This document shows positions 41,724 to 51,585 of a stretch of DNA of 64,000 nucleotides, in pieces (the first letter of the stretch is position 1; each line of letters begins with the position of its first letter). The notes under the pieces were generated by a model, which was not told the DNA's origin, did no database searches, and saw only the letters and a program-made list of their open reading frames with translations. Source of the DNA: Diplonema papillatum (lineage: Eukaryota; Euglenozoa; Diplonemea; Diplonemida; Diplonemidae). The stretch spans positions 39,531 through 103,530 of the forward strand of contig JAPJBO010000814.1 of NCBI GenBank assembly GCA_030068145.1. The letters run 5' to 3'. The translations under genes were made by a program, and so were the position numbers.

Positions 41724-42112
41724 ACCATACGAGTTGTAGGTGTCTCAGAAAGCCTTCTGAATCCGTCATCATGTTTCGGCTACTTCTACACTCGGTCTTT
41801 GGGGGTGACTGGAGTGATTAGTGTTTCGTACTCTACTCGGGGAGGATAAACTTTATTTGTAGCGTTATTTGTCTTTGACTTACCAACAAGGTACGCCGTG
41901 ATTCGACAGGAATGTCGAGTGACAGGCTGCCAGTTGTGTCTAACTCACCCGGGGGGATTACTTTACATTAGCTACTTGCGTTCCTCGTGTAGTCTACACG
42001 TCTACCGCCCCATTGCGCTGACCTGCGTGTCGGCGAAGCTGACGGACTTATGGAGATGGTAGTCAGAACAGACGCGTCCACGTCACGGAAAGCCCCGACT
42101 TCCCAGTGATGT
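41724..42112. other. Upstream flank of the coiled-coil gene
   Basis: No recognised feature. Contains GTAGCGTTATTTGTC-like sequence also met near 39,880. A minus ORF at 41,968-42,171 is unsupported. Confidence 0.35.
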
Positions 42113-42427
42113 TTTAGAGTTAAGGTTCGCTTGAAATTCGGGGGGTTTAGGGTCTCCGTGTGACCGTTCATGAATGGGTTCTCTTAGAGCAAGAAAGGGC
42201 TATGTGGTTGCGGGTTGTATATTTAGTGCACGCTTTCGTTATGGGTTATGGCTAGCCATGTCCGGGACTGTTTGTGACCGACACCAAGTACATTCCTTCG
42301 TGGAGTGTAGTCTTGGGCCCCCCACGTTCTACAAGTTGAGCATTGAGTTCTTAAAGGTGCAAGTGCCATCAAGGCAGGCGAGCACTAAGTTGAGCAGGGG
42401 TTGCCTTGTAGCCCGTACCGGTCTGTT
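42113..42427. repeat. Block C fragment lacking the 0.6 kb insertion
   Basis: Matches 15,828-15,895 joined directly to 16,496-16,733, including the 41 bp retroposon fragment with its flanking repeats. It gives the empty site for the 0.6 kb insertion. Confidence 0.85.
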
Positions 42428-42676
42428 TTACTCTAACTTTCAGAAAGGGCCGCGGAACGGAGGAGCAGGTGTTCTGGTCGAATTTCCATTTTGGAGTTTA
42501 CTGCACTCTAACTAATCGTCATATACACTCCAGTCCGTATTTAATCAATTTCTAATTCGTGAAGACCGCCAAATCCATGAAAAAACAATTAATTCCTTCA
42601 CGAAATAGAAATTCACAAAACTCGACTTCATGATTTACAGAGCCTGACCACCAATAGCACCCCCTGAACCTGCAAA

Positions 42677-43129
42677 ATGTCCGTTCCCGACCTCTTTGCG
42701 CTGGCAACAGTCAGGCAGCAGGACCAGAAGATCGTCGAAAGTACAGCCCCCGCGAAGAAGTGCGCATCAGCTCTCTCAGCGGCTGATATCAAGGTCATCA
42801 CCGATCGCGCCGAACCGCTCGGTGTTCTTCAAGCCGACGTCGTGCGTTCGTGGAATGCTGAGCACCCCAACAAGACCGTGAGTGAGGCTGTGGTGTCCAA
42901 ATACATGAACTACAAGCGCCAGCACAACGAGTACTTCGTCCCAGGGAAGCGCGGCCCGAAGCCGTTGCTGACTCCCCCTGAGGAAGGGCGACTGTTGAGG
43001 TTGACCGAGATTACCCGCCGTCTCGGGTGGCCAGTAACAGCCAATCGATTTGCCGCACTCGCGAGGGGAGTCGCAACAAAGGCGCGTGGCGAGGCTGCTG
43101 TCCAGTGTGTTCCCGGGCTGCACATGTAA
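42677..43129 (+). pseudogene. CENP-B/pogo-type transposase DNA-binding fragment
   Basis: 150 codons from ATGTCCGTTCC. Residues 35-90 (ALSAADIKVITDRAEPLGVL, later AVVSKYMNYKRQ) form a first helix-turn-helix-like part. Residues 95-140 (KRGPKPLLTPPEEGRLLRLT, then EITRRLGWPVTANRFAALAR) match the pattern of CENP-B/Tc5-type HTH domains found before DDE cores of pogo/Tigger transposases. The frame stops shortly after, and no DDE core follows within the next kilobase. Most likely a truncated transposase, though a stand-alone DNA-binding protein is possible. Confidence 0.5.
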
Positions 43130-43197
43130 CTCGCACAGCTGGGCTATGAAAACCCTTGGCCGGCTCGGCTTCCGTGTTCGTTGTGCCACAACTGGAC

Positions 43198-43420
43198 TCA
43201 CAGTGCCCGAGAGAAACCAACTTTTCTCTCGGGCAAAAAATAGCTATTTTTTCCGGGTGTGTACTTTTTTTCCCTCCTCCCCATGTATCGGTCCATAGTT
43301 TCCGGGATGGTATGGTGAAGTGTGAGTGCAGTGTGGGATGTGTTGTGTGAGTGTAGTGTGAGTGTAGTGGTGTGTAGTGTGAGTGTAGTGTGTGTTGTGT
43401 AGTGGGGGGGAGACAAGAGC
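43198..43420. repeat. Hairpin plus GTGAGTGTAGT microsatellite
   Basis: GCCCGAGAGAAA..TTTCTCTCGGGC forms a perfect hairpin at about 43,206-43,235. It is followed from about 43,310 by degenerate GTGAGTGTAGTGT repeats. Confidence 0.7.
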
Positions 43421-43701
43421 AGCCAACACAGTACAAACTGGACATACACCCTTCCTTCACCACACATTTCCACTACACATCAGTGTAGTGGGTGTGGTGA
43501 CCTGAGGGTACCAGATTCCTGTCTTGAGGCGAGCCTGGATTTCTGTCTTGATCTTCTTTGTGAAGAGACACAGGTCACACCAGGTTTCACAGATCACAGA
43601 ACACAGCTTAAGGAGAACAGACCATTGCAACATTGAACCAGAGTTTGCCACTCCAACATTATGCCACATCAGACAGGTGAACATTGTGAGAAAACCAGAA
43701 A

Positions 43702-45623
43702 ATGAAAATGCTCGTGCTGATACTGTTGCTGTTGTTCCTGGTGTGGATACCTGGTTGTGAAGCTGCAGAGCCAGGAAGCAAAAGAAGACGCACAGGCCCT
43801 GCACCGGCTCCTCTTCGACTTCCACTGGCTGAAGGGGCTGAGGTCAAAAAGGAAGAAGACAACGATGATGATGTGCCTGTGCCTGTTGCAAAACACCGAC
43901 AACGCACAAAGCAGCGTAAGCCAGCTACACCTGCCCAAAAACAGCAGCAGAGGGCTGAGGGATACTCTGGAACCTTTCGAAAGCGGGTGCAGGCAAAGCC
44001 TAAATTTGGGATTGCTGCACTGATTCAGGAGGGAGACAGGACAATGGCCGAAAAACTACGTGAATATGGAGTGATCCCGCAGTCTATCACATGCAACAAG
44101 TGCAATGCAAAGCTTGAAGACATGGTCTGGACGGCAGCAAATGGTTCTACACCGCTCAACTGGCCTGTTTTCATTTGTGGTCACTGCAAGCTGGTTTACT
44201 CAACAGCAGCTATTCTGAGCACGGCACTTGGAGTATCAGACAAGGGCGGACCTCTGAAGCTCAGGATTGCTGATCTCTTTTGTATGATTGCTGGATTTGT
44301 GCACGGAGAAAGGCAAGCATTTGTTGTCTCAATGTGTGCTCCCATGACCCGTCAGACCGTCACACGCTGGGAAGGCGGATTTCGAGACATTCTAGGGGAT
44401 GACACTCAACAGATGGAAGCAGCAAACTTACCACTAGGAGGCCCAGGGGCTATCATCGAGATTGATGAATTTTCTGTTGGTGGTAAGGTTGTGAAAGACA
44501 CAGCAGGCAAGCCAGTCGGCTATGAGTACCTCCGTTTTGTTGGAATTGTTGTCAGGGGTACGTCTTTCTTCCTCATCCGTGAGCTTGCTCGTAAGGTGCA
44601 GCCTCTTGTCGAACCCAAAGGAACTGTGGCAAGTCCATCAGGACACAAGGACTTCACAACAACAAAGGCCACACGGTTGCACCACCACCACCACCGATCT
44701 CAAAGGAGGAGTTCAAAGCTCTTCTAGATGAGGGGGTCATTGAAATAGGAACAGAAGAGGACCCGCTGTACATATCAACAGACGGTGCAGCAACTTATCG
44801 CTCCATGCTTGATCCTACATCGCCTTCGTTTTATTGGGGTGACAAGAAACACTGCGTTAATTATGCGTGGGTTAATCACGGAAAAGAAGAGTGGTGCAAG
44901 AAGGTCGAGCTAGTGGCCACCCCCTCCATTGAGAAATGCTATGGAGAAACATGTGTTGCAGAGACACTGTGCAAACTGTCTGAGCCAGCCTCGGGCACTT
45001 CTGCTGCTGCAGGAGGCAACTTTTCCCCGAACTATCGAAACAAAGTGTGGGTTGCTGGAACACAGAAAGCAGATGGTTTGTGGAAGCACCTCAAGTCTTC
45101 ACTTAAACACAAGAACTGCAGGAACCGTTCCAAGCCAGGAGAGATTGTCCGGTCTCAATGGAGGATGCAAAACACAGGGTTTGACCTCATCCACATTTTT
45201 CTGTGCACTTTGGGAAAGAAAATTGAGCAGATGGAACTGGTTATTCCAGCTGGTGAGAGTCAGGACGGCATTGTGAGAGACCCAGAAGCACCAAACATGC
45301 CATCTAACCTAATGCAGCTGCTGGCACAGCCTGGAATGCGTGAGCAGGTGCTGTCACAACCAGGAGTACGTGAGTTGCTGATGCAGGGTCTGCAGGAGCC
45401 GCAGAATGAGCCTGGCCATGATCTCGTTGAGCCAAAACAAGAACAAGAAAAAGAAGACACTGATGATGAGGAAAACCCATTTCTTTCAAGTGACAGTGAG
45501 GCAGAAGCACCTCAAACCAGCCTGCCAAGTGTTCCAGTTTTTCACACAGCTGAACAGAGGGTCGTGTACAACCCTGAGCATGAAAACCCTCCTCGCAGAA
45601 GGCTGCAACTTATCTTCAAATGA
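43702..45623 (+). pseudogene. Merlin/ISXO2-type DDE transposase, one frameshift near 44,650
   Basis: Two ORFs (43,702-44,727 and 44,805-45,623) form one protein. Part 1 has a hydrophobic start (VLILLLLFLVWIPGC, perhaps not the true N-terminus), a zinc-ribbon-like ITCNKCNAKLE..FICGHCK, and the first catalytic motif IEIDEFSVGGK. Part 2 has ISTDGAATYRS (second Asp), AWVNHGKEEW, then GTQKADGLWKHLKSSLK, where ISXO2-type enzymes often have (I)EG.W..LK; here the acid is Asp. The C-terminus is acidic. Between the parts the frame moves by one base around 44,640-44,670; the relic at 58-60 kb keeps one frame across APPPPPIS. It is an otherwise open gene, probably recently inactivated or carrying a sequence error. 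I did not find its terminal repeats. Confidence 0.8.
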
Positions 45624-45654
45624 TCACTTTTATTTTCTTTCCTCTCTTTCTCTC

Positions 45655-46300
45655 GTTTTCCATCCCATCTGGGAGGTGTTCCTGAGCACCATAAATTCGA
45701 TAATACTGAAAAAAAAAACCAAAAAACATAAAAAAAAAAAAACCATAAAAACTAGTGGAGGGTGTCTCCCCGAGTGAGTTGAGCGGCGTGATCGTACCCT
45801 TGCCACAGTCTGCCGGTTCAACCGGACTCGCCCAGACTGGACGATCACCAGGTACCCCAACGACCGTAGAAAAACGGAATTGGGGACCGCCAAGCCGCGC
45901 CACAGCGAGCGCAGGGGTTCCGACGCAAGATCCGGCTAGCCACCGGGCACCCCTGCGGCAGACAGCGCAAGGACTGGCCAAGTCCCGCGTGGAGGGTGGC
46001 CCCTCCATCGCGCCGCGTACACGGTGAGAACCGTGGGTAGCACCCTCTGCATCTCTCGAATCTCTGAGTTAGGGTTTTTAGTGGGTAAGTCCCGACGGAA
46101 AAACGGACAGTCCCACACTCACAAGTTTGGTCCGGCTTGTGGTCGTGCGTCATGCATTTCCCCCCTCAGTTACCAAAAAAAAAAAAAAAAACCATAAAAA
46201 AAACAGTACAAAAATCATAAAAAAAAAATGGGACCCTCCCCCCAACTGAAAAAAAAAAACCCCCCATAAAAAAAAGGGAGGGGGTGGAGATTAGGGGGCA
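45655..46300. repeat. Repeat with A-rich tracts, also found inverted at 57.25-57.37 kb
   Basis: CTGGGAGGTGTTCCTGAGCACC (45,669 onward) and AGGGAGGGGGTGGAGATTAG (about 46,275) are the two ends of a short unit that is compact and inverted at 57,255-57,370. Here it is expanded by about 500 bp of other sequence bounded by poly(A) tracts (45,708-45,750 and 46,175-46,260). An ORF at 45,755-46,027 (90 codons) inside is unrecognised. Confidence 0.5.
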
Positions 46301-46692
46301 ACAGTGGCATCCATTATCCGGGTGTAGGAGTACCCTTCTGCTGGAAGTGGGTACTGCACCTCTGGCCCCAAATGTGGCTGCACCCCGTGCAAGTCGTTGT
46401 GTGTTGCTGATGCTCGAACTGTGTATCGATCGCCTGCCGCTTCCAGCAAGCCCGCATGCAGTGCATACGGCCCTGTCCCACTCGTCAAACGACACGTGTA
46501 AACGATGACTTTTCCGACCAGGCCCAGACATTGCTCCTGGAGCTGCCGCTCCAACATTTGAACAGGAGCAGGTATTCCTGCCTGCCCAGCCGTTGCTGAA
46601 GGAGCAAATGAATGCGCCCTTTCGGTTTCGTCTGCCGATTGCGTCCGACGTGGCTCCGGGGAGCCCGAGTCCAGTGCTACAACTCCAGCCAT
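46291..46692 (-). CDS. Hypothetical protein, 133 residues
   Basis: Starts MAGVVALDSGSPEPRRTQSA and ends EGYSYTRIMDATVAP. Composition is even and protein-like (LRAGLLEA.., VRASATHNDLHGVQ). No domain recognised. It ends inside the repeat that continues to 46,300, so it may be transposon-derived. Confidence 0.3.
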   Translation of the reverse strand: MAGVVALDSGSPEPRRTQSADETERAHSFAPSATAGQAGIPAPVQMLERQLQEQCLGLVGKVIVYTCRLTSGTGPYALHAGLLEAAGDRYTVRASATHNDLHGVQPHLGPEVQYPLPAEGYSYTRIMDATVAP

Positions 46693-47369
46693 TGAAATTC
46701 AAACTTTCGGACCCAACTCCCAACTCACCAACTCCTGGATCGCAGTATTGATCACAATACTGGTTTAGCATCTTCGGATGGGCTGATTCCCCGAATAAAT
46801 TAGAATCGTTCTGCTACAGCGTGAAAAGCCAGGAAGTTTCGACGCTAATCTTCGACTCTTGATTAAGTTCACCGGGTTGCTCGTCAGGAAGATCCCGGTG
46901 CCTGGCTTTTCTTCTGGGTGGTTTCGTGTTGATCGGCGGCTAGTGTAGTAGTAGTATGTGTCGTCTGCCGAAGCAGCCGGAGACAGCAGGCGCAGGGGGC
47001 AGGTCTTGCTTTACAATTCTCTCCATGGAGACCCGCCCCCGGCAATCCCGACTGTCCAATCACTGTCAAGAAAGGTTTGTGCCCTATAGTGATGAGGTGG
47101 TTGACCAGGCCCCCACGAAGCCTTATATGCACTCAGCCATCACAGGGCCTCAGATCTCGCTACTCGACCCAACACAGCTGCCACCCAGAAGGCCGCAGCA
47201 GTAACCTTCGCAATGAAAGCGCGCGGCTGAGTGTATGTAGGCAATCCATACAACAGCTGCATCAGACGCAGCTTGATCCGAGAGCTCGCTAGGGGAGGTG
47301 ACGCTGCTCACCTGCCAGTCTCACAACTGACTGCTGCCCACCGGATTAGGGGATGAAAAAAGGAAAAAG
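46693..47369. other. No supported gene
   Basis: Short ORFs (plus 46,956-47,204; minus 46,884-47,132) without recognisable products. ATTGATCACAATACTGG and GATCCCGGTGCCTGGC are isolated, non-repeated sequences. Confidence 0.35.
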
Positions 47370-47426
47370 AAATGGGAATTTTTTTTTGGCCATTTCCAAA
47401 AAGACACAAGGTTTTGACCCTGCATG
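47370..47426. mobile_element. Terminal fragment of the CATGCAGGGTC MITE
   Basis: Only about 57 bp of one end is present: GGCCATTTCCAAAAAGACAC, AAGGTTTTGACCCTGCATG. The other end is lost. Confidence 0.7.
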
Positions 47427-47784
47427 GTACATCCGTTGTGGAACCTCTCGTTGTTTTTGGCATCATACACCCGAAATAGTCACTTTGTGGGCCCTACATT
47501 AGGATACGAACTTCATGGCATTTTTACAAATGTGTGAGTGTATGTCCGAATTTCCGACCACATTTGACCAGTGAGAGACTTTTTTTCTCTCACAATGGAA
47601 GTTTTTTGAACTGGCAGGTGCAGGTTTGCCACACTGCCGGATAGTGCTGGTTTGGTCGTGTGTTTGGGTGGGGGGGGCGTGGTTCAGCATGATTTAGCCG
47701 GGGCAGCCAAAACTGCATACAAATGCACTTCTGACCTGTTCTTGACTACTTTCAGCCAAAAAAATGGGGGAAAAAAAAAATTGG

Positions 47785-48012
47785 CACCAGTGAAAAAAAA
47801 AATTTTTTTTTCACTAGTGAAGAAAAAAAGTTTTTTTTTCACTAGTGAAAAAAAAACTGGGTGTTTTTTTTCACTAGTGAAAAAAAAAAATTTTTTTTTT
47901 CACTAGTGAAAAAAACACAGTGGGTAAAATTGGTTTTTTGCCCACTGCCAGTGAAAAAAACTTCTCAGAGTGAGAGAAACTAATTTTACCCACTGTGTTT
48001 TTTCACTAGAAA
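47785..48012. repeat. Chain of TCACTAGTGAAAAAA hairpins
   Basis: At least four alternating A/T inverted repeats joined by CACTAGTG, then a larger pair AACACAGTGGGTAAAATT / ACTAATTTTACCCACTGTG around 47,915-48,000. Strong cruciform or hairpin potential on both strands. Confidence 0.8.
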
Positions 48013-48027
48013 AAAAAAATTTATTTC

Positions 48028-48314
48028 ACTGGGCCTCCATAACAACTGCACAGCAGTACCTTGACCGAAGCAAGCATATGTTAACATCTTTGGCTGCAGA
48101 TCTGTCTCTTGATCACGCGGCCACAGATACTGAGGCCAGTGGTAGCACCGCACCAACACTTGAGGCCCCCTGCATTGAGATCCCTGCATTTTTGACTCAA
48201 GCACACCCTGTACCACCTTCGAATGTTTTCTACTTCAGCAACATTGCTGAGGGAGCTATCATTCAGATTGGTACAGATGCTATCAAGCCGCACCCTAAGG
48301 GCACCAAAAAATAA
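48028..48314 (+). pseudogene. C-terminal fragment of a transposon protein
   Basis: The open frame reads WASITTAQQYLDRSKHMLTS to IKPHPKGTKK and a stop at 48,314; upstream it is lost in the A/T hairpin chain. It lies in the body of the TIR element. No domain recognised, so the element's superfamily stays open. Confidence 0.4.
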
Positions 48315-48472
48315 TCACATGGCAAGCTGTTTACATCATTCTTCTTCTTTTTTGTCGTTTTTCCATTGGTAACATCATTGTTTTTACCCACCTGAACCGT
48401 TTTTTCTTCACTCGTGACCAGTTTTTAGGGTAGTGGTTAAAAAAGGGGGGGTAGTGGTTAAAAAAGGGGGGG

Positions 48473-48839
48473 GAATTCTTCTTCGCGCGGCTGGTGTAAA
48501 GATAAACGGGGAAAACGGGAAATCAGAAAGGTTAACTAAGCGAAGGGGATGAACGTCTCGGCCAGACAGGGCGAAAAAGACCTTCTGAACGAGAACGAAC
48601 CTACAGGGCGGGATGGGTGGGAAAAGAACGGGGACCGAAGTGTACGGGAGGGGTAAGGTAACCTGTGGGAGAGTGCCTTGCGATACAGAATTCCCTCAGT
48701 TAAACTACGAGAATTCTTCTTCGCGCGGCTGGTGTAAAGATAAACGGGGAAAACGGGAAACCAGAAAGGTTAACTAAGCGAAGGGGATGAACGTCTCGGC
48801 CAGACAGGGCGAAAAAGACCTTCTGAACGAGAACGAACC
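48473..48839 (-). repeat. B1-A2-B2 split terminal repeats of a tyrosine-recombinase-type retroelement
   Basis: B units: 48,473-48,601 and 48,711-48,839 (129 bp, nearly identical, starting GAATTCTTCTTCGCGCGGC). A unit: 48,602-48,710. Read on the minus strand, downstream of the RT gene the order is B1, A2, B2, as at the 3' end of DIRS/Ngaro/VIPER-type elements. The RT stop codon (48,770) is inside B1. One A2+B2 segment recurs alone at 57,844-58,080. Confidence 0.7.
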
Positions 48840-50243
48840 CCATCGCGTGTAAAAAACTTCCATAACGCCTGTCTAACCATCATCTTTCCATTTCTGGAAG
48901 AGAGCTGCTCAGGGGACATGCGGGAAGGCAAGTCAGCTATATTCGCTGCAGAGCGCACCCACGACACTGTAAATTGTGTGTCAAATTCTGACAAGCGTGT
49001 CAACGCTGCCACGATTGCTTCGTTCAAAGGCTTTGAGGCCACGCATGCGCCCTTCCTCGCCGCCGACGCTACTGTCGTGTTGTCGACCTTAAAATCGATA
49101 CTACTTTTCAAAAAAGCCGGGGGAAGTGCAAAGATAGAGTTGCGAAAAGCCAGCGCTTCTAGTACATTTATGTGTAGTACGGACTCTGATTTGGTCCAGG
49201 AATTGCCAGCTACTATAACCTCCTTTGTGCGGCTATCGATCGCCACCATTCCCCATCCTTTCAGAGAAGCATCCACGAAAACCGTGGATGGGATGCACGG
49301 GAAAAGCTTCTTCACTTTGAGCGGCTTGCTGACAGCAGCGCGCCAAGTATTAAACTCCCTCTGAACGGAAGGTGGAACAGCAACAGGTGTCGAAGTGTTT
49401 ATTTTCCCTGAGTTAAGCCCGTTAATAACTCTTCGTAAATACTTTATAGCAAACCAGAATCTTCCGAGAAGAATTCCCGAAACCGCACTAGCGTGCATGA
49501 GCCGGCCTCCGAATGATTCTAATTCGCCTGCTGTCACTCTCTCAAATCTCACGCTTTCTAGCTTCACTAACATTCTTTTTGACGGAGCTACCTCAGCTTT
49601 CGTGTGGTCAAACTTTACACCAATGAAGTCATACATTGAGACAACGTCCTCGCTGTCCTCCGGTTTCCAGGTCACCCGGGCTTCACACGCCGTCTTATCC
49701 AGACGAACGGTTTCTGCCTCTACTGACGATTTACTCCCGGTCAACCGAATGTTATCGATCCATGTATGGACTGTAACGTTGCATGCACGAAAGTCCTCCT
49801 TGACATAGTCCGGATGTCCTCCGATGACTGAAGTCAGAGTATGCATAATTTCAGGAGCGCAACTGTGCCCCATCGGTAGCCGAGTCAGTTCGAACCACCT
49901 GCCTCGACTGTCGGTGAACCTGAAATGTTTCCGAGATATCTCAGGTATTTCTACCTGGTAAAACCCGCACCGTAGATCTCGCAGCGATGCACATTCATCT
50001 GAAACTACATGCAAATACTGCGAGACGTGTTCCAATGGTACGTTTGCTCTATACGAGTCCTCCAACTGCTCGTTCGCCTCGCGTGTCCATAAAATGAAAC
50101 GTTGTCTCAGACCCGAAGGTTTCTCTTCCAACACTGTGAAAGGTACTGAGCACAGTGTACCCGGTTTGGTGGCTGGGGCGGCAATATCGCACTCCACCAA
50201 CCGCTCCGCATGAGCTGGATTCAGTGAAGAACGCTCATTGCCC
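48770..50243 (-). CDS. Reverse transcriptase-RNase H, 5' truncated, DIRS/VIPER-like
   Basis: Approximately 490 retroelement residues; the first ~10 codons of the ORF (to 50,275) belong to block A. RT motifs: LRDLRCGFYQVEIPEIS, WFELTRLPMGHSCAPEIM, and VHTWIDNIRLTG at the YxDD position, where the second Asp is Asn. RNase H motifs: STVFVDASLKGWGMV (Asp), INVLEALA (Glu), FKVDNTTVASAARKG (Asp), WVRSAANIADLPSRM (Asp). RT followed by RNase H with nothing before the terminal repeats fits VIPER-like order, where the recombinase gene lies upstream, but that part is lost. The frame is open from the break to the stop, so the truncation is recent. A family relative lies at 54.7-55.2 kb. Confidence 0.8.
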
Positions 50244-50245
50244 TG

Positions 50246-51582
50246 GGGCTCATGGCAGCGCACGCGTATTTTCAAGTTTCGACAGGTTATTGCCTTTCAT
50301 GCACGGTTTATGTTAGCACCAAGTCTACTATTTGGGAGAAAATGAGAGAAAAGAGAAAAGGGGGAAAGGGGTGCAGACACCCTGTCGCCACCTACCGAAG
50401 AACCTACCTGCGGGGGGCCTCTGTGTCAGTAAGACAGAGGTCGTCAATGGGCTCGCATGACGTAGCCCATCTGCATCCCGTTGGCGAAAGTCTTTCCAGG
50501 TGGTGCACAGGCCTCGAAGTCTAAGGCGAGCACCACGCCTGCCGTGGGAGGGGGCTTGTGTGTATCTACTTGAGATTCTGTAGCCAGGAGGCTACGCTGC
50601 AAAGCGCGACCCAATCTGCTTCGCGAGAAGCTCCCGACTACCCGTTGACAGTTATACGTCGACAAATGCCGACAAATACACAGTGCATGAAGAACAACTT
50701 TGGGTGGGGAAAAAACGTTTGTAACGCATCAAGAGCGCGTGGGGTGTGGAGGTCCAGGCTTCTTTCCTCACCCCTGCATGGGAATAACGTTTTGTGTGTG
50801 CCCCTCGGAGCACAGGACACACAGGAGATTTGACGCAATGCGGCACGCTTCGCCTTCCGTAACGGTGACACCGTTCTGGGAGAGTCCATGCAAGGCGGAT
50901 CCGACAATGCCCACGGCACCGTCCACAATCAGCTGCCTGGCATCCAACATAGCCTGGGCCTGCTGCCTGACGAGCATCGCCGACGCGATCTCTGGAGCAT
51001 AGTACAAGTCACTCAGGTCGAAAGAGGCAACTTCGACGCCAGCCATCTTCGTTCTCGCCCGCAACTCCCTCGCAAGCTCGGCTCGAACCTCATCTGAGCA
51101 TGTTTTCAGCGACGGCTGGTTGTGATCCTTGCACTCATATGGGTACTTGCTCACGACAGATTTGAGCACGGTCCCAGCGTTGACGTGGACGTAGTCGTGC
51201 ACATTCTCCACGTTGAACACCGCCTTCACAGCATTCACGATGTGGTAGTTCACTACTGCGCTCACGATCACCGGGTTTCCGTTGAGGTCGGAAATTGTGC
51301 TTTTCCCGGTGTCGATCGTGGTCTGCTTCGTGCTCAACTTCAGGAATGTGCAGCCCCAGTTGACGATCGGATAGCAGCCCGGAGTCGGTATCACCTGCGC
51401 CAGCTTTCCGAAGCAAACGACGATAAGTGTCTCGTTCGGCTGAACGACGTTCCACATGCTGATCAACGTTATCGGCAGCAACAGCAGGCCGAGCGTGTAT
51501 CGCAGAAGGTTCATGTACCATGGGACCTCCTCTACCGTCGCTTCGCCGATTTCTTCATCCGGCCTCACGCTTGAGGACATAT
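50246..51582. repeat. Segmental duplication block A, copy 5 (dispersed)
   Basis: About 45 kb from copy 1 but most like it. The left junction cuts the RT gene at GGGGCTCATGGCAGCGCACG. It continues into block B on the right. Confidence 0.9.
50768..51580 (-). CDS. SPFH/band 7 protein, copy 5
   Basis: 270 residues starting MSSSVRPDEEIGEATVEE. Distinguishing residues: NYHIVNAVKAVFNVENVHDY for NYHIENAVKAVFNVENVHNY, and RAELAREL. One N-terminal anchor and an SPFH domain as in the other copies, with an intact frame. An upstream in-frame Met at 51,637 exists, as in copy 2. The E-to-V change is the only non-conservative substitution I noticed within the SPFH core among the five copies. Confidence 0.8.
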   Translation of the reverse strand: MSSSVRPDEEIGEATVEEVPWYMNLLRYTLGLLLLPITLISMWNVVQPNETLIVVCFGKLAQVIPTPGCYPIVNWGCTFLKLSTKQTTIDTGKSTISDLNGNPVIVSAVVNYHIVNAVKAVFNVENVHDYVHVNAGTVLKSVVSKYPYECKDHNQPSLKTCSDEVRAELARELRARTKMAGVEVASFDLSDLYYAPEIASAMLVRQQAQAMLDARQLIVDGAVGIVGSALHGLSQNGVTVTEGEACRIASNLLCVLCSEGHTQNVIPMQG

Positions 51583-51585
51583 TAA

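Larger units (their letters stand above)
47566..48472 (+). mobile_element. TIR element, left end and body; right end cut by a retroelement
   Basis: The left ~160 bp (CTCTCACAATGGAAGTTTTT, GCTGGTTTGG, GGCGTGGTTCAGCATGATTT) is inverted at 54,190-54,350. Bases 48,313-48,472 (GGCAAGCTGTTTACATCATT through the GTAGTGGTTAAAAAAGGG repeats) recur at 53,726-54,100 just before that inverted end. The complete element would therefore be left TIR, body, GTAGTGG repeats, right TIR. Here the right TIR is replaced by the retroelement repeat starting at 48,473. Confidence 0.6.

Noticed and set aside
43702..43760. Signal peptide on the Merlin transposase (VLILLLLFLVWIPGC)
   Set aside because: A nuclear enzyme should not be secreted; more likely the true start is downstream or a splice site joins here.
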